DNA of 64,000 nucleotides from Atriophallophorus winterbourni (Eukaryota > Platyhelminthes > Trematoda > Plagiorchiida > Microphallidae), in the NCBI GenBank assembly GCA_013407085.1, contig JACCGJ010010422.1:1-64000 (forward strand), in the 5' to 3' direction. The notes beneath the pieces are model-generated. The model made no database searches. It was not told where the DNA came from and saw only the letters and a program-made list of their open reading frames with translations. Positions 22,770 to 35,616 of this stretch are shown one piece after another. A program made the translations under genes and the position numbers. How positions within the stretch are numbered: the stretch's first letter is position 1; the number at the start of each line of letters is the position of its first letter.

Positions 22770-25700
22770 ATGGCATCGACGGCGTGTTTGTCAGCTAAAA
22801 GGCGAGTTTGTCTTCCAGTGGATGGTAGCATCCATGCAGTTAAAGCCGTTGAGTGGTATTTGGCGGAAATTCATCGACCGGGTGATTACGTGATATTTGT
22901 TCATGTGCTTGAAGCGCCGAACTTGCCAGCGTTTAGCATCACTTCGGGATTGAATGTGCCGATTGAAACGTGGACCAAAGCGCTTGGGGAAAAGTGAGCC
23001 TTGTTAATGTTTCAGTTACGATGGTTAATTTTATCCCAATTAAATGACCCAAAATTTGTATATCCAAAAATATTGCCGACTAACTTTATATATTTCCGAA
23101 AATCAATATAAAATTCAAATTATAATTATAGACATATGACAGATGCTTGAAGTAATTATGACTATATTTATATAGCTGGCGTCAGCTAATTTGATGAACA
23201 TGCAAAAATGTTTAGGTGATGTCCCACATGAAGTAGCTAGATATTTTCCTGTCTTGTTCCAAACTTATTATATGTATCAATAATAATGTTGCAGGATGCC
23301 ATAGTAATTAATAGGTGCATGATGAATACCACGTAAATGAGCTTTGTCTCTCCAGATTTAATTAGATATATAATCGTGATTTTGACAAGTTGGCCATTCC
23401 TGCCTCTCCGATAATACATACACATTGTATGAGGTCTTTCTAGCCTACAGATCGCTTTCTTTCACCCGAAGATTATATTTCATACCCTATACAAGCAATA
23501 AAAATCAAGAATTCCATTTTCACATACCCCACCCAATATCTGGTTGAGCAGAAGAATATTGCTTGGTTCGGTAGACGAAACTGAAATCTGATTCACAATT
23601 ATGCGTAATCCATTCTATTTATAAAATGTTTGTTTAAATTAACCAGATTCGTGCGAATGGATGAAGTCATATTCTTCGTCATCTACTTCCACTATAAATG
23701 ATTTAAACCGTTAGTTCATTCAAACTGATGAAAATACTTGAATTGCCGGTTTTCAATCAAATGGCATACATGCTTTTAGGAGTAAATGGCCCTGTTGTTA
23801 AAAATTCCTCGTTCCTGATATCTTTCCAATGTATGTTTATCACAATCTTATGATTGCTTTTAGGCTGTGATTTAATATCATTTGGTGCCTTAAATGACCT
23901 ACACTCGTCAAAATACTCGAACGATATTCTACAATGAGCAGTTAACCAGACATTGGATAATGAAATCACTGTCTGGATTTGTGTTAGCATCGCTGCATTT
24001 TGTCTAATGAATCCATGACCTCAATTGCCTTATACCATGATTCTTGAAATCCAATTTTTCAAAACTCACCAGGAATAATTTCATCAAATAAACGAAACCC
24101 TATTGAAACAAACGCACCCATCAATCAAATTATCCATAATTAACCTAAAGTGCCTGTAAGATTAATGGATCGATCATAGCAGTGAGATCGAATTTGGAAG
24201 ATGGGGTAAATTCTAGGAAACTTATTTCATTCCAACAGCTGGGTTGTACAAAGAGCTTTTTTAGATTTATTTTTCGAATAATTCTTTCGGTCCACTGCTC
24301 ATTGGCAACGCTTTTGATCTCGTCATGCAAAAATCTTTCTCGATTGTTTTAGGGCGTGGCCTACGGTGCTCACCCAATTCGACAGTTAAAAGGTTTTGAA
24401 TTTGACATCAAGCAATATGCAGTAAATTCAATCAATGTTATCAAGCAACGAAATGTCGTTCAGGTTCATCGGTAGGCTCGATTGTAAGTCAAAATAGGAC
24501 ATAATAAGAATCAGTATTGCAACAAAAACTAGACAATGTTGTATCTAGTTAGACCCATTGCATTTGCGGATATTCATTTCACGGTCGTGCTAAACTAATT
24601 CTTGAGGTTAGGAGCAGAGAGAGAAATGAGGAGAAGTTTTAATAGACGGATGACATTGGTGTTTATAGCGCATATCGATGAATCGAAAATAGAATTCCGG
24701 GTACATAGTATTAATTAAAATTGATTTACCCAAAAGACTTTTTATAATTATATTTGAATATCAATCCGTAATACTGAGAGTGTGTACATAATTAGAGCTT
24801 GTAGCACTTGATTCAGTTAAAAAACATGACTTTACGAAAAGCTGGTGTGTTCGATTTCTGGGCAATACAAACTATTAATATTTACTCACAGTATTTTACC
24901 GCGTGTTATTAAAGTGGAACATATTTGAGCATCGAAACTAGCGAATTAGCCACATATTTAAGGTCATGTTGAGTTCACGTTCCTTCAAATTGATTAGTTT
25001 TCTGTTCATGCCTGATAATTCGCATTATGTTACTTTGGAAATGGAACTAGCGAACCGAAGGTTCTTGATTAGGAAAGAAAATACAAAGTTACAAGTTACA
25101 TCGCTATATAAGGTGTGGGTATCCGAGAGAATCAAACTTACACGAAGCTAAGAATCGGCCGGTTAACCCTTTGTCTACTGACGGTAACTCTAGTTACCAC
25201 CTCAGCTTCGTGGATTTATGAAAGCGCATCCTCATAGGTTTTCACCGTTTTTCACTCGTTTGTAAATATGTTAATAGTTTACTCAATGTCGGTGTGATAT
25301 TCTCTGCACGATATTCAGTACTCGATACGTACACGCATATTCTATTGCATGGTTTTTAAAAAAATAACACTTATGTCTTCAATTGTTTGCTCTGTTAGCA
25401 ACAAACTAGCCTTTACATGTCTGTAGATGAAATCAAGTGCGAATCTTCAGTTATATGGTGAAGTATTCATCAATGGATTAGTCCGAACTTGGTGTCCTCA
25501 CAAGTTCCTCTGGTGTAACATTTTTCTGAAGCAAAAATGTTTGTGATTCACCATTTTATTGTTGAGCTTTTTCCACTGCGCTTGCAGCATCACTCCGGCG
25601 ACATTGAGAGATGTAAACGGAAATCCAAAATCAAAGAATTTTACAATATGTACTACAAAGCGTGACTCGTCACATGTCGAAAGGATAGAAAGTTTGTCGA

Positions 25701-26441
25701 CTGAACATGCTCTTAATGAAGGATCAAACAACATCAGAAGTAAATTAGGCTAACCTTACAAATGTTTCGTGCTGAGTTGTAAATCAGAATATATGCAGAA
25801 CATAGGTTTTGTTATCAAGAAATGTTTCGTGAATTAACCTTAGTTCTAATAACTTGTAATAGAACAAACCTATGCTACTTTCGAGAAATTATTATTATTA
25901 TATTTGCACAATCTGATACAGATATGGTGCCGTTCCTTTCGAGAAATAAAAGGATCCACGCCTGATAAAGCTGACAATAATCATTCAAGAGGGGCTTGGT
26001 TTATTGTTTCATCCTCATGAATTTCCGTTTCAAACACTAGTAATACTGATATAATTGTATTAAAGCAATTTCTACAAGTAAGATATTTTATCAATGTGTG
26101 TTGCAAATACTATTAAAATTCTCTATTTTTACAATGCTTATGCGCATTTCCCTCCCAGAATTGAATATACCAACAAATTGAAAAACGATTTCGGATACCT
26201 TTGTGAGTCCAGGCGCATTCCACATGATTTCGCTGTGATAAACAACGTGAAACCTGGAGAAGGTATCCTCAAGGTTGTGGATCAATATAACGCCAACTTG
26301 ATTGTTATGGGCTGCCGAGGCTTGGGTGCAATCAAGAGAGTTCTACTTGGAAGCGTTAGTGACTATGTCATACGTCAATCCGAGATCCCATGCATCATTG
26401 TTCCTTCCGCCACGACGACCAAGGAGGTTGTGCAGAATTAA
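22770..26441 (+). CDS. Universal stress protein (USP domain), two exons
   Basis: Exon 1 (22770-22993) and exon 2 (26159-26441) join in phase (donor AAAA|GTGAGC, acceptor CCTCCCAG) to give 168 residues, a normal single-domain USP length. Residues ~11-20 are RRVCLPVDGS (first strand and start of the nucleotide pocket), then HAVKAVEWYLAEI and YVIFVHVLEAP. Exon 2 supplies LIVMGCRGLG and the ATP-binding motif G-x2-G-x9-G-S (GCRGLGAIKRVLLGS), then SDYVIRQSEIPCIIVP. USPs are cytosolic Rossmann-like proteins linked to stress tolerance; the physiological role here is not known from sequence. The intron is 3.16 kb. An in-frame ATG at 22746 would add eight residues, and still more upstream ATGs remain open. 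It is the only intact copy of the pair. Exon 1 lies in a 298-bp tract identical to unit A. Confidence 0.9.
25163..25201. mobile_element. piggyBac-like end fragment beside a TTAA
   Basis: TTAA at 25163-25166 is followed by CCCTTTGTCTACTGACGG and GTAACT-CT-AGTTAC. The match to 17752-17786 is almost exact. Unit A has unrelated sequence at the corresponding position (about 9040-9065). No second end is present, so it is a truncated or excised element. Confidence 0.5.
25890..25935 (-). mobile_element. 46-bp retroelement 3' tail with 12-bp target duplication
   Basis: CTTTCGAGAAAT flanks the insert on both sides (25878-25889 and 25936-25947) and is single at the unit A empty site (9742-9753). Read on the minus strand the insert ends in an (AAT)n-like tail, as expected for a very short 5'-truncated LINE or SINE copy. 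Confidence 0.75.
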
Positions 26442-29110
26442 TACCTTCCGTGTTTCTCATTGAATCTTCAATAATTGTGAATACTTGTCAAACGAATGGA
26501 CATTGACATACTTTTGCGTGATGCAACCTCAATTTGATTTGTACTTATGGCTTGCTCTGAATATATTATTCCTAATAATTCTACATCGTATAATCTGAAG
26601 AACTTCCGCAGAATTTGTCTCGGAGTGCGATATCGTGATTCCGAAACAACGGGCACACATTTTATTCTGTATTAGTCATAATTTATAATTTTATTTCAAT
26701 CGTGTGCGAGCCACTCTGCTTATAAATGAAGGAAAACAACATTAGTTTGGAATTTCTTGTAATGGTGTCATCTTTCCCGAAATTAATGAATAAGTTTGAA
26801 ATTAATTATTCGAATTACCTTTTTTCGATATGTCGCAGATACTCATGGTGTGAGGTTGAGGATATTTTTCAGGCGTCAGGTTTAGCTTATCGCGTGTCTA
26901 TAAACGATTTACAATTATTGTAAACTAAAGACATTAGGTGGATAAAAACAACAGTTACAACTTCTTCTCGCGTTTGCTCCTAATGACGTAGCTTAATGAA
27001 TGCAAACGGGATAGTTCATTCGAAGTGGTGACCTTTGCGTTAATTATCCTTGGTCTTTCATATTTCATAAAAATATCTGCTCCAATTTCTACATGAATGA
27101 GACTCATTATCGAGTACATACGTTATTGATAAATGATGCTTGAACTCGAAAGCGGTTTTCGCATAAAATATGATGCAAACAAATTGTAAAATCACAAGAA
27201 CACATTGGACATGGTAATATGGTTTGAACACTTTTCAATCAATAAAGCGCAATATGTCTCAACACATCCACATATGCATTGTATGTACATATGATTGAAC
27301 AGATTGGTTGTACTAACCTTATCTAACAGCGATTTAAAATTTTTGACGTTTGTTTATTATTATCCATCGCTTCAAATTTATACTGACCAAGCCAACTACG
27401 TGGAAAAAGCACGTACCGGTTATGATGTTATTGTTGGGAAATTACATGCGAATACGGAAATAATTCTTGTCTCACAGATTTCACTTTCAACTTTCAAGAA
27501 ACTGTTTAGTTCTGCCACACCATCCTGCACATTTCTTTATCCAAATTAACTCTTGTAAGGTCATTCCAGTAAGTATTTGTTGATAATAAACCGTACTGCA
27601 CTAAGTTTGTTGATTTTTTATTTTCTAAACTAATAACTTTATGTGACTTTTCCACCGGTTCACTTGGGTACCGCGAGATTGATTTTGGTGACATTTAATG
27701 AGAACTTTTTGAACTGATGTTTGTCATTCACATCGTGATGAATACAATAACGGTGAGAACCAAACATGACCACCAAATTAACTAATAGATTTATGTCAAC
27801 CGACAAAACAGAAGAGAGAGACATGACAGTTCTGATGAAACACATACCTTTTAGCGATTACATTGTCTAAATTGTCCAATTATAGTCCGTCTATCAGCTA
27901 GAGACCAACAGCGCAAAGCTGGTAATGAGGGATGCAATCGGATAATATGCAAATGCTATGGTACCAAAAATGACCACTTCATTTAACAAGGAAATCCACA
28001 AAGTTGCTGAGAAATCCTGAAACTTTTGTACAAAACGGAAATACCACAATTTGCGAAAATTGGAAATTAACCGGCTTTCCTATAATAAATGCAACAATTA
28101 TTTCTTGAAATCCAGATGCTTAAAGATTAATGTATGAACACTTAGTGACAGCATTTATGTCTTTATACGGATGACAGATCAATGTTAGACAATCTCTATT
28201 TCCTGTGCATTGCGAAGTGATTAAACGTAACTGTTTAATTCACACGCTGTGTACAAAGAATCATTTCTCTTCAAAACACTGACAAACATTACTTGTCAAT
28301 AAAACGCATCTCTAAATGCAGCGATGCTCTAAACTTCCACCAGGTTATAAAGCCCTTCCATATAGACAGATCAATAAAGCTTCATGTTCTTTGTTTTTGT
28401 AACTACCGAAACCATGTGATTTGTAGTCGTAAATCAATATTAGTTAAAGCAGTGTGCAGGGTATGTTTCTACTATATGCTTCAATTTCTGGTCGCAAGCA
28501 ATTTAACTGAAAGAGCAATTTAAATCCTATTGCAATTTAGGTAAACTTAGTGAACAGAGAATATAGCAGCGAAGATTGCATTTATATAGAAACTCTGGTT
28601 TAATTTTCCAAAACGATATAGGGCATATATCTGAAAACGCAGATTTGAGTACCACCAAGTATCCAAATGTTCTAGATATTAACGTATATTCGCAGTTTGG
28701 TACTCAAGCTTGTATGATTCGAGCAAACACCTTGTTCACACTGTAACATATCGAATTCGGTTTTCTATCATAAAAATTTCGACGTTTTGAATTAAAATAA
28801 TAAAGCGAAATCGATCCAGTTAGGTGTTTCTATTGTAATCGTGATGTTAAGTGGATTTCATGAGAAAATAATCAACAAAGAGGAATTAGGTATATCTGGT
28901 TAGTTTAAGTTATATATGTAGACACTAGCATCGTTTTGTAACTTTTTCAGCCATACTTCTATGGCTAATTGAGAAATACATTACTAACTAATAACAAGCC
29001 TCTGATTCGAAATTACCAGGTTTTCTATGGGTAAATTAAATGTACTTTATGACTCAATGGTCGGATCATAAAATGGGCTTCTGATAAATGAGCACAAATC
29101 GCCGTTTTAG

Positions 29111-29382
29111 GAATTTTGGATAAGATTGGCAAAACCGAACGGATTGATCACATCGGAAAGTTTTACAAATATGAATGGAGTTTAACACAAAGGCTGAAAT
29201 ACAATAGTCGTATTTCTGAGATATTCCATCGCAAACGAAACCAACTGGTTCGTGCCAGTCCCATTAAACAAGTTGGGGCAATATGCTCTGAGGATGGAAA
29301 AAATGATGTTTGGATTAAACATTATATGGAGGTTGGAAAACCACCACTCGAATTAGTCGTAAAAATGCAAAATCTCGAGTAA
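29111..29382 (+). CDS. Terminal exon of unidentified protein, unit B copy
   Basis: Counterpart of the unit A exon at 12904-13175, with the same TTTTAG acceptor, the same 90-codon frame and a TAA at 29380-29382. Near the end it reads KNDVWIKHYMEVGKPP where unit A has F and A. The first ~197 bases and 525 bases upstream are identical between units. Conservation of the frame in both copies supports coding, but shared recent ancestry or conversion would also give it. Confidence 0.45.
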
Positions 29383-29915
29383 TCTTACATTGTTTGTACA
29401 AATTTCTTAAAACAAAACTCTTTTTTTCATAATATTCATCTGAGCACCTGTCGATTTTAATGCTATCTACATCATCATCTATTTAGCATGATGCATGTGA
29501 CTCAAACCCACGTTCCGTCATCCTGAACACATTTAAATATTGAAATATTTTCGAAACAGCAGTCAAACGCAATCACATTTGACTGACGTCACTAGACTGG
29601 CACCGAATAAAATGGTGATTGTGAAAAATATTTGACTGTATTTACGTCGAAATTAAAAACTAAGTAGACCACAATCACTCAAACCTCATCACATTGGCGT
29701 GAATTCTCACCTGTCTTTGTATTAATAAGTTCAAACAAATGTAGCTTTTCTTAACCAACAAAAATAATAGCTTGTTAGCACTTCAATTATTGTGTATTCA
29801 AGAATACAATGGGTGATAGTTTAGTATGACATATCGAGCATATTTAACTTGAAGCTAGTGAATTTAACATTCGTTCGAATATCTGGACACTTCAACATCT
29901 CAGCCAAATCGGTAT

Positions 29916-31013
29916 TTTCATTTCGAAAAGTTCCATGTGCTCCTTTGAAAAAATTAAATTAGTGAAGGTGACATTAAGAGGCATGAAGTTTAGTTCACGC
30001 TGTATCTCTGTCAGTATGGTGAATAACGTTGGTGTTAAATATCACATTTTTCAAATTATTCGTGCCTTTGTTATCATGTCGCCTTTTTGACCTATCTGCG
30101 GTTTCATTTTCGGCATTTTGAAAAGCCGTTCTCAATCTAAATCATTGGATTAACAAAATGTCTTTAAGTTCTATAAGTTCAAATGGACGCGTGACATTTG
30201 GTGCGAAATTCGGATCAAATAACAAAATGCTACTTCCGAAACGCACGAACATCTTCGATAACATAGTTGTTGATCGATTTAAATAATAATTATAATAATG
30301 AAATTCCAAAATTAAAAACTCTCGGTCTAGAAAGAATGGTGCAACCTGAGTGTATATCAAATTTAGGAAATATTTGGGAATCTATTCTTATGTTGTTCAC
30401 TTAAAATGGGATCGAAATAAAATCGTTTGCGAAAAAATCCGCTCAACAGATTTCGCTGATTCATCGTTCAAATTCCATGATCTAGGGATTATTTACAATT
30501 TTTTAGTAAATAATTCAATTACGGCCGAGCGTTAATAAAAATGCCCATAGCACACATTGTAACAACTAATGTTTTGTTGTAATGGGTTTACATTGTATGA
30601 TGTTGCAATAGACCGTTTAAATCGGAATGTTTGAATTAATACTAAAATTGGTCGCCTTCAGAATTGATTATTCCGAGTTTAAGCTTTATAACTTGAGGCT
30701 AAAACTATAGCTATTCGTGTTTGGTTATAAATAAGCGAATGTCGACTCAATTATTATTTCACGCACCGTAATAAATCGTAATTAATCTGTCTGGTTTATG
30801 CAAACAGCACGAAAACGATCGTGATATGTTACGGGAAAGCAAGAACTATGATTAGTTAACAACCGGCATCTTGGTATCTGCACTGTGAGAGGTTTACCGT
30901 ATTGATTTATTGAAGTAAAACCCGTACATCAAAGCAAGTAATTTTTAGATACTTATTTGCATGAATTTTCATTACGTACACCTCTCGACCGGTTTCGCTC
31001 TGTTTACACTTAC
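29916..31013. other. Right flank of the duplication; only weak small frames
   Basis: Two plus-strand frames look mildly protein-like. One is 30158-30286 (42 codons, context AACAAAATGT, starting MSLSSISSNGRVTFGAKFG). The other is 30350-30535 (61 codons ending LVNNSITAER, with AATAAA just after the stop). No splice partners or known motif were found, and both may be chance. Confidence 0.25.
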
Positions 31014-31226
31014 CAACTTGTGGCAGGATGACCAGGTTCCACAGGCTTTGAAACCGTGAAAGAATGATGAGCAATTTGCACATATAATACACTTTTGGAT
31101 AAATGTGTCAATGACAAACCTGATCGCGTTATGCCTTTGTTGAATTTTATCTAGCCAGCTCCACAAAATTAATTCATTCAGAGATAAGCGAACTGTTGTT
31201 TTTAGATTTGACTTAAATAGAGACAC
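31014..31226 (-). CDS. Candidate exon with cysteine cluster, unidentified
   Basis: An ATG at 31226 opens 71 codons that run into a consensus donor, TTG|GTAAGT (exon end 31014). The last third is cysteine-rich: CIICANC, then ACGTWSSCH, with C-x2-C spacing that could form a zinc-binding site. A middle part, ILWSWLDKIQQRHNAI, is helical. No continuation exon was identified. The strong donor is the main support; family unknown. Confidence 0.3.
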
Positions 31227-32255
31227 TAGATATGAATGTGTAGAGCATTGAATGTAAATATTACGTAGCAGGCTGACCTAATTTGTGGAATATAGGTTAG
31301 GAGGAAATTTTAGTTCAATCATCGAGGATCCTCTCGGATTTGTGCACTATTGGGTTAGCCATACGAGTGAAAGTACCCAAACAGTAATGTCAAAGCATCA
31401 ATTACAGAACAACTAGGCAGAATTTCACATGCCCAAGTGGGGCTTGTCTGCAACAGATTATTTCTATTCTATTCCTATAATAATATATATAATCACATTC
31501 TCTGGGATATGTTGAAGTGGTAAGAAAATTACTTACCAACATCAGCTTCATTCGTAGACAAGTAGATGTTTTAGGTTCTATTAAATATAATAAGGGTTGT
31601 GCAAAATTAATAAGTACGTTTAATCAGCAGCTTTCGAAGGCTCGAAGTTTTCCAGAAAAACACATTTATTGAGTGTCATTGAAAGTATTTCGGCTGATGT
31701 AAAAATGAACCTGAAATTGGACTTTTTATAGAAGACTCCTGTCGCAAGGAAAAAGCAAATGTTCATCGAGCTGAGGGTAACACGATTTTGAGTAAGCGGA
31801 TAAACTACATGCAAAAAACAACCAAACGGTTATTCTTCATGAAATTTCAGTCAACACGAATCTTCCAACACAACTTTTACCAATTTGAATCAGCTGACTT
31901 GATGTTTATCATTGTGCCTAAAATGTTTCAAGCGGATTATCGAGTCTGACGCTATAGATACACATCACTTGATCTCAGATTTCCTTCAATCGGTTTGGTT
32001 CTGTTTCCTCGGTAAGTTTTAAGCAGTATGCTGATATTGAGTACTTCAGACGAGAGTGAGAGTTCATATCACTGTCTCAGAATAGAGACATGTATTTGAA
32101 ATTTTTAAAACTTATACATAAATGTTGATCCTAGTCGTTGTTGTTGTTGGCCTGATTTTGGTCGATGTCGATCATGGATTTACATCACAACCACATGAAT
32201 TTTGCATGTTTCACAGCTTTTCGAATGACTAAACAGCTCGATTCATGAGGAAAAA
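31227..32255. other. Intergenic, no gene seen
   Basis: AT-rich, stops frequent in all frames. No repeat or splice-flanked exon recognised. The last 100 bases (GTTGTTGTTGTTGG) may be the 3' tail of the neighbouring RTE relic. Confidence 0.35.
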
Positions 32256-32720
32256 TCTCTCACACAGCGTTTGAAACGATAGACAGTACTCGGTCAATCT
32301 GCGTCAGTTGCACACCGGCGGCGTGATCTGCGTTCAGCATTTGAGAACTGTATTTGATCATCCCAAGCTTGCAGACGACGCTTTTCACAATGCCTCTAAT
32401 GTGGGCGGTCAAAAGCAAGTTCTTTCCAGATCGCCGGGTCAATGCCAAGAACTTTCATATCTCTTTTGCAAGCGACTTTGTACCGCAAGTGCGGTCTACC
32501 CAATGGTCGAGTTCCTGATTTCAACTCACCATAGAGTAGATCTTTCAGAATGCCACCAATTTCCATTATGTAGACGTGGCCAAGCCACCGCAGGCGGCGC
32601 TGTCGCTGTCGGTAGACCACCTTTAGAAAGCACTTCAGCATTAGTCAAGCTGTCCATCCACGATATGTTCAAGAAACGACGGATGCTCCGTAGATGGAAA
32701 GCATTCAGCTTCCGTTCGTG
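32256..32720 (-). mobile_element. RTE-type non-LTR retrotransposon relic: C-terminal region
   Basis: The minus frame 32641-32396 reads RQRQRRLRWLGHVYIM, DLLYGELKSGTRPLGRPHLR and CKRDMKVLGIDP. This is the conserved C-terminus of many metazoan RTE-type endonuclease/reverse-transcriptase proteins (RLRWLGHV ... GxRxxGRPxxRxKDxCKRDL). Upstream DNA to 32720 is collinear with a plus-strand relic at 48.2 kb. No catalytic domain remains. Confidence 0.82.
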
Positions 32721-34365
32721 TCTAGATTACCACGAAAAAAATTTTTATATTGAGTTCGGATGTAGTAGTGATGGTTTTCGATATAACATCTCTGAGAACC
32801 TCGAATTAGCTTTACAGAAACGTACATTTCTCGGTGATTTATCATTAGCTGGAATCTGAAAAGTGCATGAGTAGAGCATCTGAAATCCCTCGATGAGGTT
32901 CGCCATTTCGCTCGATCCAAAATATATGGTGAAAAAATAAAATTGCCCTCAAATATGATAGGCGATATCTATAAAATAATAATAATTCGTACGTTCACAT
33001 TTTGTCCTTATGGTTAAAACGAATGGTATAAATAATTCTACGTTGTAATTATTTGGGATAAATTTTGCTTGGATATGTATGTTTGGGTAACGTGTTTTAC
33101 AAGTTGTGTGCTTAGTGGTTGTGCCCATGAACCTGCATGTTAATTGCATTCTGAAATACGGAACTAAACGGGAATAATCCATAAACGACATACAAGCCAT
33201 TCGGCAAAATGACCACTTAGTCGAATTCGTTATACGAACCTTATTGAAAGTGAAAGTGTTTGCCACAGTTCTATTACTTCAAAACTCACAGAACCGAAAG
33301 TCGGGGCTTTAATATTACAATGGTAAACATCCTAAAACTGTAAGTGATGTATATGTGAGTAATGTGCGCTAAAGCAAAACACTCTGACAAAGTTTCTAGA
33401 AAAAATCTATTACCAAAATGTTTTCGGGGCGAAATTATGCGCCCGTTTCATAATTTAAGAATAACTGGCCTTGAGATTGTCGATTGACTTTAGAATTAAT
33501 TTCAAATTCTTGGTTGATAAATGAAAATTATTTTCTGTGCCTGGTTCGAGTTTTTTTCAGTTTTCGCTAGTAAAATTTTTTTAATTCATTAGCTTTTGTT
33601 TTAGCGTGTCAACCAGTAAAGATTGATACTGATTACATTAGATTCGAAAAACACGTAAAAATCGATAACAATCGACCCAAATTAGGGAGCCGCCTGGGGT
33701 GAAAGTAAGCGACTTGTACAATTCGAGTAATCATCAAACCGTAAGGTGTAATTACAAGCTTATTCGCTTAAACTAAATATCACCAAATAATGAATGAAAA
33801 AAATTCAAATCTAAAAATTAAATGAGGCCGCGTCTGGTACATTAGAAAACTAGGGTCTCTGACTTTGGGGATATATGCACCCCAGGACATTGGTATTCTG
33901 AATATATTGAAATTCGGCAAACATTTATTAAAATAACCTCTGATTATAGTTGGCATAGGCAAACACTTATAGATAAGTCTATGATTTTCATTAACAACGG
34001 AATAAAACTCGAATTTCCAAAGGAATGAAAAATTCCATCATAATCACCCCATGAAAAAACGACTTAAAGATGTTTGCACCACCAGGTGGCAACAACATTC
34101 GGTGTCAAGCTATTGACGATTGTCAAAATTGATTGAAGTTGCGACTGTTCGTTCGAAACTATTTCAATATTTAAATGCGTTCAGAATGACGAAACATTGG
34201 ATTCAATCACATGAGATATGCTAAATAGGTAATGACTTAAATTGCACCCCAAGTGAGAGGCGTTCGAGTGAATGGTTTCAAAGGAATATACTTATCCACT
34301 GTTTCAAGGATCACTATAACCAATCTTACTGTCTCCACCTGAAGACGACGAACAGCCAGCATCCG
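32721..34365. other. Intergenic; one unsupported 105-codon minus frame
   Basis: The minus frame 33266-32949 encodes a Cys/Tyr-rich basic sequence starting MANTFTFNKVR. It has no domain, signal or splice support. The rest is non-coding. Confidence 0.25.
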
Positions 34366-34512
34366 GTAGTGGAGTGTAGGTGCGGTGTGTGTGAGCAACA
34401 CATTACTTTGTTCATCCATATGTACCTCGAGTGCCTGACCAGGAATCATTATGTGATTCCTGATTCGTTGTACGAACTGTATGTAACAGTGACATTCCGT
34501 TATAACTTTTCC
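34366..34512. repeat. Diverged second copy of the 168-bp SINE-like element
   Basis: GAGCAACACATTACTTTG, TCATCCATA, CCTCGAGTGC, TGACCA and GATTCGTTGTACGAA occur in the same order as in the unit A insertion at 13611-13778, with about one difference per six to eight bases. No target duplication could be seen. Shorter similarities appear near 57858 and 58432. Confidence 0.6.
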
Positions 34513-35214
34513 CGCATATAATGTTAGATCAAAATGAAGATACTTATATGTTTAAGGTCACTTTGATTGAAGCGGATGAAACCAAATTTGATATTTTATA
34601 TCACATTATATATTTGATCCGCTGTTGCGGTTTAATCTGCACGATGACTGCAACTACATTTAATACAATTTGACGGTTGAAAGCAGCGCGTAAATAACAT
34701 CTAATATTAGATAAATTATATCCGCCAGTGCTGCTATTCACTGATTTTTGTTTTGTGTCCTGGACTTTGTACCACTTTACTAATATTGTTGCATTCATTG
34801 TTCAGTTTTAGAGCCCAAGTTTATAACAAACTCATGGCTTCACCCCCTTAAGATTAACTTTTTGAAAAGTATAAAATTGCTTGATTTAATTGCGTTTGTT
34901 GGTACAATCAAACTGGTTACAAACTTTGAAGTTAATTTGGTACAAGTATAAGCAACACGCAAGGATACATTTTAGGCAAATCCCTCCACGGTTTTAGGCG
35001 GTTAAAGCATTAAGATTTTCAAGATTTTCAATATTTCAATCGCCAATGAAATACTCCAACGACTGTAGTAACCACGGATCTTTGCTATTTGTTTAAAACA
35101 GAGAGTTTCCTCCTAGAATACGAATCAATGTATGGCGAAATTTCCGGAATGCAGATGTAAATATTCTGATCATGTCGATAATTTTGATTGATTAGTTTCT
35201 TCTGTCATCGGCAG
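34513..35214. other. Intergenic, no gene seen
   Basis: AT-rich sequence with no supported frame, RNA or repeat. Confidence 0.35.
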
Positions 35215-35453
35215 ATGCTAACACCCGTTGTTCAAATATCTACGGGGAAAACACCTCGTCTGAAAATCATGTGCATTTGACGAACGATAATCTACAATGG
35301 GTCTGCCATGGTTCAACGAAACTATCCATCATTATTTTCATAGAAAAACGTTTATCAGGCAACGTTTCATTTATCATCTTTACGGTTGATTTGATAATTG
35401 ACAGGATCATCCTAAAACAGTTTATCTACCTCAAAAAAGAGAGAGAAGGTTAA
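35215..35453 (+). CDS. Candidate terminal exon, unidentified
   Basis: After the acceptor TTTCTTCTGTCATCGGCAG the frame is open for 78 codons to TAA, entering with two bases of a split codon. It starts ANTRCSNIYGENTSSENHV and continues NLQWVCHGSTKLSIIIF, with N-glycosylation-like sequons and two cysteines in the first half and a hydrophobic second half. The composition suggests a secreted or membrane protein. No family is recognised and no upstream exon was found. Confidence 0.33.
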
Positions 35454-35616
35454 TGTATTGTTGTGCTCACATATCCAGCAGAAGGTTAAATTACGAACAT
35501 TGATTGATCGGAGGAGCTAAAACTACCATAACGGCTGTAGCATGCATTAGACGAAGCACCAAAGCACCTCCATGAAGGGCGCAAACGTGCTAAATGAAGT
35601 CAACAACAAACGTAAA

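Larger units (their letters stand above)
13896..29915 (+). repeat. Tandem segmental duplication, unit B (16.0 kb)
   Basis: Second copy of the 10.6-kb unit, enlarged by material missing from unit A: about 15113-19893 (4.8 kb, containing the hAT element and a CR1 tail), about 20234-20680, 21382-22190 (CR1) and 25890-25935 (retroelement tail). It holds the intact USP gene and the second copy of the unidentified terminal exon. Remaining stretches (13896-15112, 19894-21381, 22191-22769, 26442-29110, 29383-29915) are non-coding and align to unit A. Confidence 0.9.
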
